This document shows positions 1-6,148 of a stretch of 7,325 nucleotides of DNA, in pieces. Location of the stretch: positions 2,872 to 10,196 of the forward strand of contig DDBM01000029.1 in assembly GCA_002333125.1 (NCBI GenBank). The letters are read 5' to 3'. A program made the position numbers and the translations under genes. This DNA is from Moraxellaceae bacterium UBA2032 (GTDB taxonomy: Bacteria; Pseudomonadota; Gammaproteobacteria; Pseudomonadales; Moraxellaceae). How positions within the stretch are numbered: the stretch's first letter is position 1; each line of letters begins with the position of its first letter. The notes beneath the pieces were generated by a model. That model did not search any database. It was not told where the DNA came from and saw only the letters and a program-made list of their open reading frames with translations.

Positions 1-200
1 AGAACACTAAAGCAATCGGTAATGGTACATGCTGTTGCTATATTACCAATTAACGCATCTCCTGATTGACAGCGAGTGATTTCACATTGTTTAGCATTTT
101 GAGTAATTAGATATTTAGATGAATCACAAGCAGTAATACGGCAATTATTTGCCGAATCAAGCAAAGAATAATCGACAACCGTACAGGCAGAAATATCACT
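1..200 (-). repeat. Coding 19-residue repeats with a cysteine ladder in the RavA-like protein
   Basis: Four successive units start at residues 477, 496, 515 and 534 of the frame, exactly 19 residues apart. Each opens with the pattern [C/S]-x-I-[ST]-x-C: SDISAC, CRITAC, CEITRC and CTITDC. The last unit is cut by the window edge, so the array may continue. A short fixed period with recurring Ile/Thr and aligned Cys is what one coil of a right-handed beta-helix looks like; the fold is inferred. Confidence 0.7.
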
Positions 201-1628
201 ATCATCTGCATTTATTGCCAATAACATCGTTTTTAAGCGTAAATTAATAACGCTAGAGTGTTGTTTAATGTTGCTAAATAGATGTTTAACCTGACTTTGC
301 TGTTGCTGTCGCTGCTGAATTAATTGGCCAAGCGTCTGTTGCTGTTGCGTATAAATAATACTATACCCCCCACCATCATAATGCCCTTGAAAAGTAATCT
401 CTGGCCATGTACTAAGCACACTACAATCTATATCGGCTGTTTGCTTAAAGTAATAGCCCTGTTGCCCTACTTCTGTGCGCTCTAAACCTGCAATATCTTG
501 ATAAGTGCTAATTAAAACAGGGTCAATTTGCGTGCCACTGCCTTTGTAGCCTTTAATCACAAATTTAGCATTGCCAAATTTATTATTTTTGAGGCGTGAT
601 GCTTCAAAGGCAGCATATGGGTCATCTTCTTGTATTGAAATAGAATGGCCTTGCAAAAATGCGTCAATATCACCTCTATTATCAGATGCACTTACAATCG
701 GATAACTACAATCACGCAATACAGCCATAATCATGTCACGCACTTTAAGCGCATTATCAGGATGATTCCACAAACAATCTTTAAGCAAAAAAACATCTGA
801 CAAATCGACCGCAGTACGCCCATTAGTCGCAGCCGCCACACTCAACAATTTAATCACCTTTTTTAAGCGGCGGTCAGAAAGCTGTTCGCGTCTATCTTCC
901 TTAAAAGTCTCGCGGTGTTTTTGCCAAATTTGTTGAATCGCTTGCACAATCTCAGGCGGAATGCTTACCTTATCAGCCGCTTGTTGAATAGCTTTTAACT
1001 CATCTGCCGTAAAAGGTGTAACACTGGCTTGTTCAAGTGTTTTTTCAAAAAGCTGCGGCAAACTGTCTAAACTGACATAATCCACAAACACACGCACCAA
1101 AAAACGGTCATACAAAGCACCAAGCTCTTCTTGGCCAGTTGGCAACTCATTTGATGCGGCAATAAGGGCTTGCATTGGCACACGTTGTAACTCTGCGCCA
1201 TTGTGATAAATACGCTCATTTAAAATGGTTAATAAGGCATTCAAAATAGAGGAGCTAGCCTTAAAAATTTCATCCAAAAATGCAATACGCACCGTTGGTA
1301 AATAACCTGCAGTGTTGCGTTTTACACAATCCGCTTTAAGTGCTGCAATAGATAACGGGCCAAAAATTTCTTCGGGGGTCGAAAACTTAGTTAATAAATA
1401 CTCAAAATAACGATGGCTATTGTCGTCTGTTGTTAGTGTTTGGGCGATGCGCCTAGCAATCAGGCTTTTGGCTGTACCCGGTGGGCCAATTAGCAGTAAG
1501 TTTTCGCCTGCCAAAACAGTCAACAATGCAATTTTAAGTATAGATTCACGCTCAACTAAGCCTTGATTAAGACCGTTAAACAATACTTGAATTTTGGTTT
1601 TTAAGTCGGGTGACATGCTATTTTCCAT
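1..1628 (-). CDS. ravA: RavA/MoxR-family AAA+ ATPase with C-terminal GLUG-like beta-helix extension (3' end cut by window)
   Basis: The frame reads without a stop from ATG at 1628 to the left edge (542 codons); the C-terminus is missing. The core carries Walker A GPPGTAKS (residues 48-55), RavA-like FSTPEEIFGPLSI (82-94), Walker B IAFLDEIFK (115-123), sensor 1 ASNELP (158-163), an arginine-finger region YDRFLVR (173-179) and sensor 2 SDRRLKK (251-257), then LLKDCLW (281-287), all as in E. coli RavA. MoxR ATPases are ATP-driven chaperone-like proteins, usually paired with a VWA-domain partner (ViaA for RavA); such a gene may lie beyond the left edge. After about residue 310 the resemblance to RavA, including its LARA domain, ends. 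Residues 362-467 look like a GLUG motif (YYFKQTADID, FQGHYDGGGYSI, LFSNI, INLRLK), with glutamine-rich 428-446 inside, then 19-residue repeats from 477. No signal peptide is seen, so it should be cytoplasmic. An alternative start is ATG 1616, six bases after GGAA. The symbol refers to the ATPase core only. Confidence 0.88.
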   Translation of the reverse strand, partial: MENSMSPDLKTKIQVLFNGLNQGLVERESILKIALLTVLAGENLLLIGPPGTAKSLIARRIAQTLTTDDNSHRYFEYLLTKFSTPEEIFGPLSIAALKADCVKRNTAGYLPTVRIAFLDEIFKASSSILNALLTILNERIYHNGAELQRVPMQALIAASNELPTGQEELGALYDRFLVRVFVDYVSLDSLPQLFEKTLEQASVTPFTADELKAIQQAADKVSIPPEIVQAIQQIWQKHRETFKEDRREQLSDRRLKKVIKLLSVAAATNGRTAVDLSDVFLLKDCLWNHPDNALKVRDMIMAVLRDCSYPIVSASDNRGDIDAFLQGHSISIQEDDPYAAFEASRLKNNKFGNAKFVIKGYKGSGTQIDPVLISTYQDIAGLERTEVGQQGYYFKQTADIDCSVLSTWPEITFQGHYDGGGYSIIYTQQQQTLGQLIQQRQQQQSQVKHLFSNIKQHSSVINLRLKTMLLAINADDSDISACTVVDYSLLDSANNCRITACDSSKYLITQNAKQCEITRCQSGDALIGNIATACTITDCFSV

Positions 1629-1721
1629 AATTTATTTGGCTATTGTTATGATGAGGCAAGAGTAAAAGTGTTGTACCAGTTATTTTAAGCGTAATAAAGT
1701 AAAAGTAACATTTAATACGAC

Positions 1722-1783
1722 ATACTTTGACGCGCTAGCACTTTTTACGTTAGCTACCACAAAAATCATTTTAATACTTTGAC
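1722..1783. repeat. 10-bp direct repeat ATACTTTGAC in the divergent promoter region
   Basis: ATACTTTGAC occurs at 1722-1731 and again at 1774-1783, 52 bp apart start to start, close to five DNA helical turns. The right copy includes most of the -35 box of the oxidoreductase promoter (TTGACA, 1779-1784). This placement would suit a pair of regulator sites on the same DNA face, or a duplicated promoter fragment. No regulator is identifiable in the window. Confidence 0.4.
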
Positions 1784-1807
1784 AACCATCAAATTGAGTG
1801 CTATCTT
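1779..1807 (+). promoter_or_regulatory. Sigma70-type promoter for the Old Yellow Enzyme gene
   Basis: A perfect -35 box TTGACA (1779-1784) is followed by a 17-bp spacer and TATCTT (1802-1807, four of six consensus bases). The -10 is preceded by TGC (1799-1801), an extended -10 signature. Transcription would begin near 1814, leaving a leader of roughly 38 bases before ATG 1852. This argues against the in-frame GTG at 1798 as start, because that codon lies inside the promoter. Confidence 0.7.
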
Positions 1808-1840
1808 GGTTTTATAAATTAGCACGACAGTCTTATATTT

Positions 1841-1844
1841 GGAG
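1841..1844 (+). promoter_or_regulatory. Ribosome binding site GGAG deciding the start at 1852
   Basis: GGAG sits seven bases before ATG 1852, ideal spacing. It supports this start over the upstream GTG at 1798, whose 18 extra codons encode a sequence unlike the start of this enzyme family. Confidence 0.75.
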
Positions 1845-1851
1845 CGTCTTT

Positions 1852-3102
1852 ATGTCCACATCTGCACAAATTTTAAATCAACCCTTTACCCTGCCTAATG
1901 GCTCGGTTATCAAAAATCGCTTAGTCAAATCTGCCATGAGTGAAGCCCTTGGCACAACCGATAATCATGTAACACTGAGTTTAGCGCGTTTATATCAGCG
2001 TTGGGCAGACGGCGGTATTGGTTTGTGTATTACAGGCAATGTCATGATTGACCAACGCGCTTTAGGCGAGCCAAACAATGTGGTGGTTGAAGACGAACGC
2101 GACTTTGACTTGCTCAAAGCATGGGCTAAAGCAGGTACACAAAACAACACCCAATTATGGATGCAAATTAATCACCCTGGCAAACAAGTCCCCAAAGGTT
2201 TAAACCACGAAAGCGTTGCCCCCTCCGCGATTCCTTTTGGCAAACAAATGGCCTCTTTTTTTGCTACCCCACGCGAATTAACTCAAGCCGAAATTGAAGA
2301 TATTATTCAACGCTTTGCGCGTACGGCTTTTATTGCCAAAAAAGCAGGCTTTAGTGGCGTACAAATTCATGGCGCACATGGCTATTTAGTCAGCCAATTT
2401 TTATCAGGTCATCACAACCAACGTAGCGACCAATGGGGCGGTAACCCTCAAAATCGTCGCCGTTTTGTACTCGAAGTTTATAAAGCCATGCGTCAACAAG
2501 TAGGCAATGACTTTGCTATTGGCATTAAACTTAATTCGGCAGATTTTCAAAAAGGCGGCTTTACAGAAGAAGAATCATTAGACGTGATTCGCGCTTTGTC
2601 TGAGGCTGGCATTGATATGATAGAAATATCTGGCGGTACTTACGAAGCGCCTGTTATGGCTGGCACCAAAAAAGTCGCCGTCAAAGATTCTACGCGTCGC
2701 CGTGAAGCCTACTTTTTGGAATTTGCCGAAAAAGCGCGTACCGCCACCAAAACACCCCTTATTGTAACAGGCGGATTTAGGTCACCCGATGGCATGAGCG
2801 AGGCGATTACCAGCGGAGCAGTTGATTTTGTAGGCATTGCACGCGCCTTAGCCATTGAGCCTGACGCACCTAATCGTTTATTAACAGGACAAATGCCACG
2901 TTATCAAGTTAAGCCCATTAAAACAGGCATTAAACCTGTGGATACAATGGCACTCATGGAAGTGGCATGGTATTCGCGTCAATTACGTCGTATGGCTAAT
3001 GGTAAAGACCCAAAACCGAATGAGTCGGCTTTAATATCCCTTGTTTTAGGCCTAAGCGAAAATGGCTGGAACACGTTTAAAACACGCCGTTTACGTGCTT
3101 AA
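1852..3102 (+). CDS. Old Yellow Enzyme-family NADH:flavin oxidoreductase
   Basis: This 416-residue protein is an FMN-dependent TIM-barrel ene-reductase. The N-terminal strand KNRLVKSAMSE (21-31), the QINHPGKQ segment (105-112), and the substrate-anion-binding pair His173/His176 in IHGAHGYL followed by SQFLS, NQRSD and GGNPQNRRRF (181-205) are diagnostic. VTGGFRS (305-311) and VGIARAL (327-333) form the FMN phosphate site. Family members reduce activated C=C bonds of enones or nitro compounds with NAD(P)H; the substrate here cannot be read from sequence. Residue 30 is Ser where YqjM-type enzymes have a redox-tuning Cys. It lacks the Fe-S/FAD C-terminal half of 2,4-dienoyl-CoA reductases, but a tail of about 60 residues (355-416) makes it longer than YqjM (about 338). 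It is probably monocistronic: it has its own promoter, diverges from the RavA-like gene and ends at a palindromic repeat. Confidence 0.93.
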   Translation: MSTSAQILNQPFTLPNGSVIKNRLVKSAMSEALGTTDNHVTLSLARLYQRWADGGIGLCITGNVMIDQRALGEPNNVVVEDERDFDLLKAWAKAGTQNNTQLWMQINHPGKQVPKGLNHESVAPSAIPFGKQMASFFATPRELTQAEIEDIIQRFARTAFIAKKAGFSGVQIHGAHGYLVSQFLSGHHNQRSDQWGGNPQNRRRFVLEVYKAMRQQVGNDFAIGIKLNSADFQKGGFTEEESLDVIRALSEAGIDMIEISGGTYEAPVMAGTKKVAVKDSTRRREAYFLEFAEKARTATKTPLIVTGGFRSPDGMSEAITSGAVDFVGIARALAIEPDAPNRLLTGQMPRYQVKPIKTGIKPVDTMALMEVAWYSRQLRRMANGKDPKPNESALISLVLGLSENGWNTFKTRRLRA

Positions 3103-3108
3103 ACTATA

Positions 3109-3182
3109 ATCCCTCACCCCAACCCTCTCCCAAAGGGCGAGGGAGTCCTCTCTCCTTTTAGGAGAGAGCTACAGTGAGGGAT
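3109..3182. repeat. Branched palindromic intergenic repeat, possible bidirectional terminator
   Basis: A perfect 9-bp outer stem, ATCCCTCAC (3109-3117) with GTGAGGGAT (3174-3182), encloses two hairpins. The first pairs CCCTCTCCC (3123-3131) with GGGCGAGGG (3135-3143), one mismatch, loop AAA. The second pairs CTCTCTCC (3148-3155) with GGAGAGAG (3161-3168), perfect, loop TTTTA. The CCCTCACCCCAACCCTCTCC wording is familiar from dispersed intergenic repeats in many proteobacteria. It fills the gap between two convergent genes, seven bases after one stop and three bases from the other, where it could end transcription from both sides. There is no long T-tract after it in either direction. Confidence 0.75.
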
Positions 3183-3185
3183 GTT

Positions 3186-3551
3186 TTAACCCATCACTAC
3201 CAGCCAGACACGCAACATTGGCATGGCAAAACCCATTATCAATAACAACAAAAATACCATCCACCATATAGATACTTTTTTAGCCAACAAATCGCCCTGA
3301 TTGAGGCTGCTTTTATCTATAGGCCGATTCATTAACAAAGATGCCACAAAACAAACAAACAACGCCACAGCCAACAAAAAAAACCAAATTTGGGCTTGCT
3401 GCTGAAAAATAGCGGCTGCCACCGACGACAAGTTTATCACCAACAATGGCATATCAAGGTTTAGGCTCGAATTATCCTCGGCATAAACAGGTAAAATTGT
3501 TAGGCAAAATAGCGCGACTGACTGCAAAAAACATCTTAGTATCATTACCAT
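3186..3551 (-). CDS. Small predicted inner-membrane protein of unknown function
   Basis: I do not recognise a family. From ATG 3551 the product has 121 residues. Residues 1-24 look like a signal peptide or first membrane anchor (MVMILRCFLQSVALFCLTIL, ending VYA before EDNSS). Two hydrophobic segments follow at about 55-74 (IWFFLLAVALFVCFVASLLM) and 94-116 (IWWMVFLLLLIMGFAMPMLR). The loop between them holds Lys/Asp residues, including LLAKK. The frame is open further up to ATG 3605, which would add 18 residues (MFLPRYLNLPIKAIARYN). I prefer 3551 because it leaves a normal-length signal sequence and follows a weak GAGA site; ATG 3545 is also possible. The gene converges on the oxidoreductase and diverges from aroQ, so it stands alone. 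It counts as real because of the organised hydrophobic pattern and clean fit between neighbours, but no homologue is known to me. Confidence 0.6.
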   Translation of the reverse strand: MVMILRCFLQSVALFCLTILPVYAEDNSSLNLDMPLLVINLSSVAAAIFQQQAQIWFFLLAVALFVCFVASLLMNRPIDKSSLNQGDLLAKKVSIWWMVFLLLLIMGFAMPMLRVWLVVMG

Positions 3552-3616
3552 GTTATATCTCGCGATTGCCTTAATAGGCAAGTTTAGGTATCTTGGCAAA
3601 AACATAGCTTGTCTGA

Positions 3617-3711
3617 GGCTTACGTGGTGATTGCTTATCTACTCGCTATGCAATCATTTACAACGATTTTTAGCAAGCAGAACGCATTCATTGCGGTGCA
3701 ATGCGTAAGCC
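3617..3711. repeat. Inverted-repeat structure between the membrane-protein gene and aroQ
   Basis: Outer arms GGCTTACG (3617-3624) and CGTAAGCC (3704-3711) are perfect reverse complements 95 bp end to end. Inside lie TGATTGC (3628-3634) with GCAATCA (3650-3656), and CATTGC (3689-3694) with GCAATG (3698-3703). The latter competes with an alternative pairing, ACGCATT (3682-3688) with AATGCGT (3700-3706). The layout is a closed outer stem with two inner hairpins. It could be a small non-autonomous mobile element or a regulatory structure; no protein is encoded. Confidence 0.45.
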
Positions 3712-3738
3712 CTGATATTCGCCAATAATAACGTGATT

Positions 3739-3766
3739 TTGCCTGTTATTAACCACAGCTTATGCC
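3739..3766 (+). promoter_or_regulatory. Weak candidate promoter for aroQ
   Basis: TTGCCT (3739-3744, four of six -35 bases) is followed after 16 bp by TATGCC (3761-3766, three of six -10 bases). It is the best match in the stretch before aroQ but is weak. Some promoter is expected here because the upstream gene points the other way. Confidence 0.3.
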
Positions 3767-3792
3767 TCTTTTTAGTGTTATAGGGTATTTTT

Positions 3793-4236
3793 ATGGCTCA
3801 AATTTTGCTGCTCCACGGTGCTAATCTTAATTTATTAGGCACGCGTGAGCCAACAATTTATGGCGCAACCACACTAAACCAAATTAATGAACAATTAGCC
3901 ACCAAAGCGCATCAACAAGGTTATACCTTAGATTGTTTGCAAAGCAATCACGAAGGCGTGTTAATTGACCGCATTCAGGCGGCAGCACACGACGGCACAC
4001 AATATATTATTATAAATCCTGCCGCTTTTACGCATACCTCGGTTGCGATGCGTGATGCGATTTTGGCCATAAAAATTCCTTTTATTGAAGTACATTTATC
4101 TAATGTTCATGCCCGTGAAACCTTTAGACATCACTCTTATTTTTCTGATGTGGCTATTGGTGTGATTTGTGGCTTAGGCGCGCAAGGTTATGACTTTGCT
4201 TTGCAATATGTTTTACAGGCACTTACCAAAAAATAA
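3793..4236 (+). CDS. aroQ: 3-dehydroquinate dehydratase, type II
   Basis: AroQ dehydrates 3-dehydroquinate to 3-dehydroshikimate, the third step of the shikimate pathway to aromatic amino acids, in the cytoplasm as a dodecamer. The 147-residue length is typical. All expected active-site residues are present: Asn11, Arg18 and Tyr23 in the flexible loop (GTREPTIYG), Asn75 in [11 protein letters not shown], His81, His101 and Ser103 in [11 protein letters not shown], and Arg112 in FRHHSY. Two small departures from the common motifs are HGANLNLLG (Ala10 where Pro is usual) and QSNHEG; neither touches a catalytic residue. A TAGGG ribosome site (3781-3785) lies seven bases before the ATG. The gene is first in an apparent aroQ-accB-accC-prmA cluster; an aroQ-accB-accC order is common in gammaproteobacteria. 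Confidence 0.97.
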   Translation: MAQILLLHGANLNLLGTREPTIYGATTLNQINEQLATKAHQQGYTLDCLQSNHEGVLIDRIQAAAHDGTQYIIINPAAFTHTSVAMRDAILAIKIPFIEVHLSNVHARETFRHHSYFSDVAIGVICGLGAQGYDFALQYVLQALTKK

Positions 4237-4313
4237 CCCGTTAATTTTTACCTATTTAGGGCTAACCCTGACGTGGGTTGTCCTGAACACACTTTGAATG
4301 ATGAGAAACTACT

Positions 4314-4787
4314 ATGGATATTCGTAAAGTCAAAAAATTGTTAGAAATGCTTGAAGAATCAAGTTTTGATGAACTCGAAATTAAAGAAGGCGAAGAATCC
4401 ATTCGCATAGCCCGACATCAATCAGCACAAGCACACACACCAAACACCTATTATTTGCCACCTAGCGCAACTGCTACACCTAGCGCACAGCCTGCCACGC
4501 TTGCAGATGGTGCAATGGGGACTGCTCCACCACAAAACAAACCCCAAACCCAAGGTTTTATACAGCACTCTCCGATGGTGGGTACATTTTATCGTGCTTC
4601 TTCGCCAACAGCAGCTAACTTTGTGGAAGTGGGTCAAACTGTCAAAATCGGTGACACCTTATGTATTATCGAAGCCATGAAAATGATGAATCAAATTTTG
4701 GCCGACAAAGCAGGTGTGGTTGAATCTATTTTGGTAGAAAATGGCGAAGTGGTTGAGTTTGACCAAGCCTTGTTTACGATTGTTTAA
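4314..4787 (+). CDS. accB: Biotin carboxyl carrier protein of acetyl-CoA carboxylase
   Basis: AccB carries the biotin that shuttles CO2 from biotin carboxylase (AccC) to carboxyltransferase (AccA-AccD), making malonyl-CoA for fatty-acid synthesis. At 157 residues it matches E. coli (156). Residues 1-35 form the usual N-terminal segment ([16 protein letters not shown], then ESIRIAR), 36-80 a flexible Ala/Pro/Gln-rich linker and 81-157 the biotinyl domain. EAMKMMNQI holds the lysine that is biotinylated, Lys123, and the bacterial 'thumb' follows RASSPTA (94-100). The linker DNA contains an in-frame 11-bp direct repeat, CACCTAGCGCA, at 4459-4469 and 4477-4487, 18 bases apart. The 77-base gap after aroQ has only a 5-bp hairpin (AACCC 4264-4268, GGGTT 4275-4279) with no T-tract, so readthrough from aroQ is likely. 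The ribosome site is weak (GAG, 4303-4305). Confidence 0.97.
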   Translation: MDIRKVKKLLEMLEESSFDELEIKEGEESIRIARHQSAQAHTPNTYYLPPSATATPSAQPATLADGAMGTAPPQNKPQTQGFIQHSPMVGTFYRASSPTAANFVEVGQTVKIGDTLCIIEAMKMMNQILADKAGVVESILVENGEVVEFDQALFTIV

Positions 4788-4804
4788 TTATTAACGAGGC
4801 CTTT

Positions 4805-6145
4805 ATGCTCACCAAAGTCCTTATCGCTAACCGTGGCGAAATTGCTCTGCGTGTATTACGTGCTTGCAAAGAGTTAGGCATTCAAACCGTTGCTGTATAT
4901 TCTAAAGCTGACCGTGATTTATTGCACGTTCGTTTGGCAGATGAGTCTTTATGTATAGGCCCTGCTCTATCTAAAGACAGCTACTTAAATATTCCGTCTA
5001 TTATTGCCGCTGCCGAAGCGACACAAGCACAAGCAATTCATCCTGGTTATGGCTTTTTGTCCGAAAACGCCGACTTTGCCGAAGTGGTTGAACAATCAGG
5101 CTTTACCTTTATTGGGCCTCGCGCCGAAACCATTCGTATGATGGGTAATAAAGTCGCGGCCATTGAAGCCATGAAAATTGCAGGCGTACCCACCGTACCT
5201 GGCTCCGATGGTGCAGTAACCGCCGATATCGCTTTAGCAACCGCCAAACGTATTGGTTTGCCTATTATTATTAAAGCGGCGGCTGGTGGTGGTGGTCGTG
5301 GTATGCGTGTGGTGCATCACGAAGAAGACGTTTTAAACAGCCTTGCGGTAACACAATCCGAAGCTAAAGCCGCTTTTGGTGACGACACCGTGTACATGGA
5401 AAAATTTTTACAACATCCGCGCCATGTCGAAATTCAAGTCTTAGGTGATGGTGAAGGTAACGCGATTCATTTAGGTGACCGCGATTGTTCGCTGCAACGC
5501 CGTCATCAAAAAGTGGTTGAAGAAGCCCCTGCACCGCATATTCCGCAACAAATTCGTCAAGAAGTGGCGGCATCGTGTGTTAAAGCCTGCCAACAAATGA
5601 AATATCGTGGCGCGGGTACCTTTGAATTTTTATATGAAGATGGCTGTTTTTACTTTATCGAAATGAATACCCGTGTTCAAGTTGAGCATCCCGTCACCGA
5701 AATGGTCACTGGTGTTGATATTATTAAAGAGCAGTTGCGAGTGGCCGCAGGCTTAGGTTTATCGTATCGCCAAGAAGATATTGTGATTCGTGGCCATGCC
5801 ATTGAATGCCGTATCAATGCTGAAGACCCAAAAACATTTTTACCCTGCCCCGGTAAAATAAATTATTACCATGCCCCTGGTGGTTTAGGTATTCGTATGG
5901 ATTCCCATATTTATACAGGTTACAGCGTGCCACCTTATTATGACTCACTCATTGGTAAACTCATTGCCTTTGGTAACAGTCGTGAAGTGGCTTTGCAACG
6001 CATGCGTAACGCGCTAGACGAGATTGTGGTTGAAGGGATAAAAAGCAATATTCCTTTGCATCGTGATATAATCCTCACCGATAACGCCTTTAATGAAGGC
6101 GGTGTTGATATTCACTACCTCGAAAAGAAACTTGGATTGACATAA
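4805..6145 (+). CDS. accC: Biotin carboxylase subunit of acetyl-CoA carboxylase
   Basis: AccC uses ATP and bicarbonate to carboxylate the biotin on AccB. The 446 residues cover the full family length (E. coli 449). The N-terminal preATP-grasp domain starts [16 protein letters not shown]. The central ATP-grasp domain has Lys116 and Lys157, glycine-rich [11 protein letters not shown] (158-168) and His234 in [14 protein letters not shown]. Metal ligands Glu274 and Glu286 and catalytic Arg290 lie in [16 protein letters not shown] (284-299), with Asn288, Gln292 and Glu294 nearby. The C-terminal domain includes Arg336 in ECRINAEDP and ends [11 protein letters not shown]. Every catalytic position I can check is intact. 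CGAGG (4795-4799) precedes the ATG by five bases, and the gap from accB is 17 bases, so the two subunits are almost certainly cotranscribed. Confidence 0.98.
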   Translation: MLTKVLIANRGEIALRVLRACKELGIQTVAVYSKADRDLLHVRLADESLCIGPALSKDSYLNIPSIIAAAEATQAQAIHPGYGFLSENADFAEVVEQSGFTFIGPRAETIRMMGNKVAAIEAMKIAGVPTVPGSDGAVTADIALATAKRIGLPIIIKAAAGGGGRGMRVVHHEEDVLNSLAVTQSEAKAAFGDDTVYMEKFLQHPRHVEIQVLGDGEGNAIHLGDRDCSLQRRHQKVVEEAPAPHIPQQIRQEVAASCVKACQQMKYRGAGTFEFLYEDGCFYFIEMNTRVQVEHPVTEMVTGVDIIKEQLRVAAGLGLSYRQEDIVIRGHAIECRINAEDPKTFLPCPGKINYYHAPGGLGIRMDSHIYTGYSVPPYYDSLIGKLIAFGNSREVALQRMRNALDEIVVEGIKSNIPLHRDIILTDNAFNEGGVDIHYLEKKLGLT

Positions 6146-6148
6146 AGC

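Noticed and set aside
298..349. Apparent CTG/TTG-rich microsatellite on the plus strand
   Set aside because: It is the coding DNA of the glutamine-rich stretch of the RavA-like protein, not an independent repeat.
1682..1708. Possible minus-strand promoter for the RavA-like gene (TAAAAT at 1687-1682)
   Set aside because: The -10 is good, but no -35 at acceptable spacing was found (TTACTT only with a 15-bp spacer), so it is not called.
1798..1851. In-frame GTG upstream extension of the oxidoreductase gene
   Set aside because: The GTG lies within the promoter spacer, and a good GGAG site precedes ATG 1852, where family-like sequence begins.
4422..4637. Antisense open frame within accB
   Set aside because: It is Cys/Trp-rich, low-quality protein lying opposite the conserved AccB sequence, with no ribosome site; a shadow frame.
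5047..5573. Two antisense open frames within accC (5047-5247 and 5364-5573)
   Set aside because: Both lie opposite the conserved ATP-grasp coding sequence and show no recognisable protein features.
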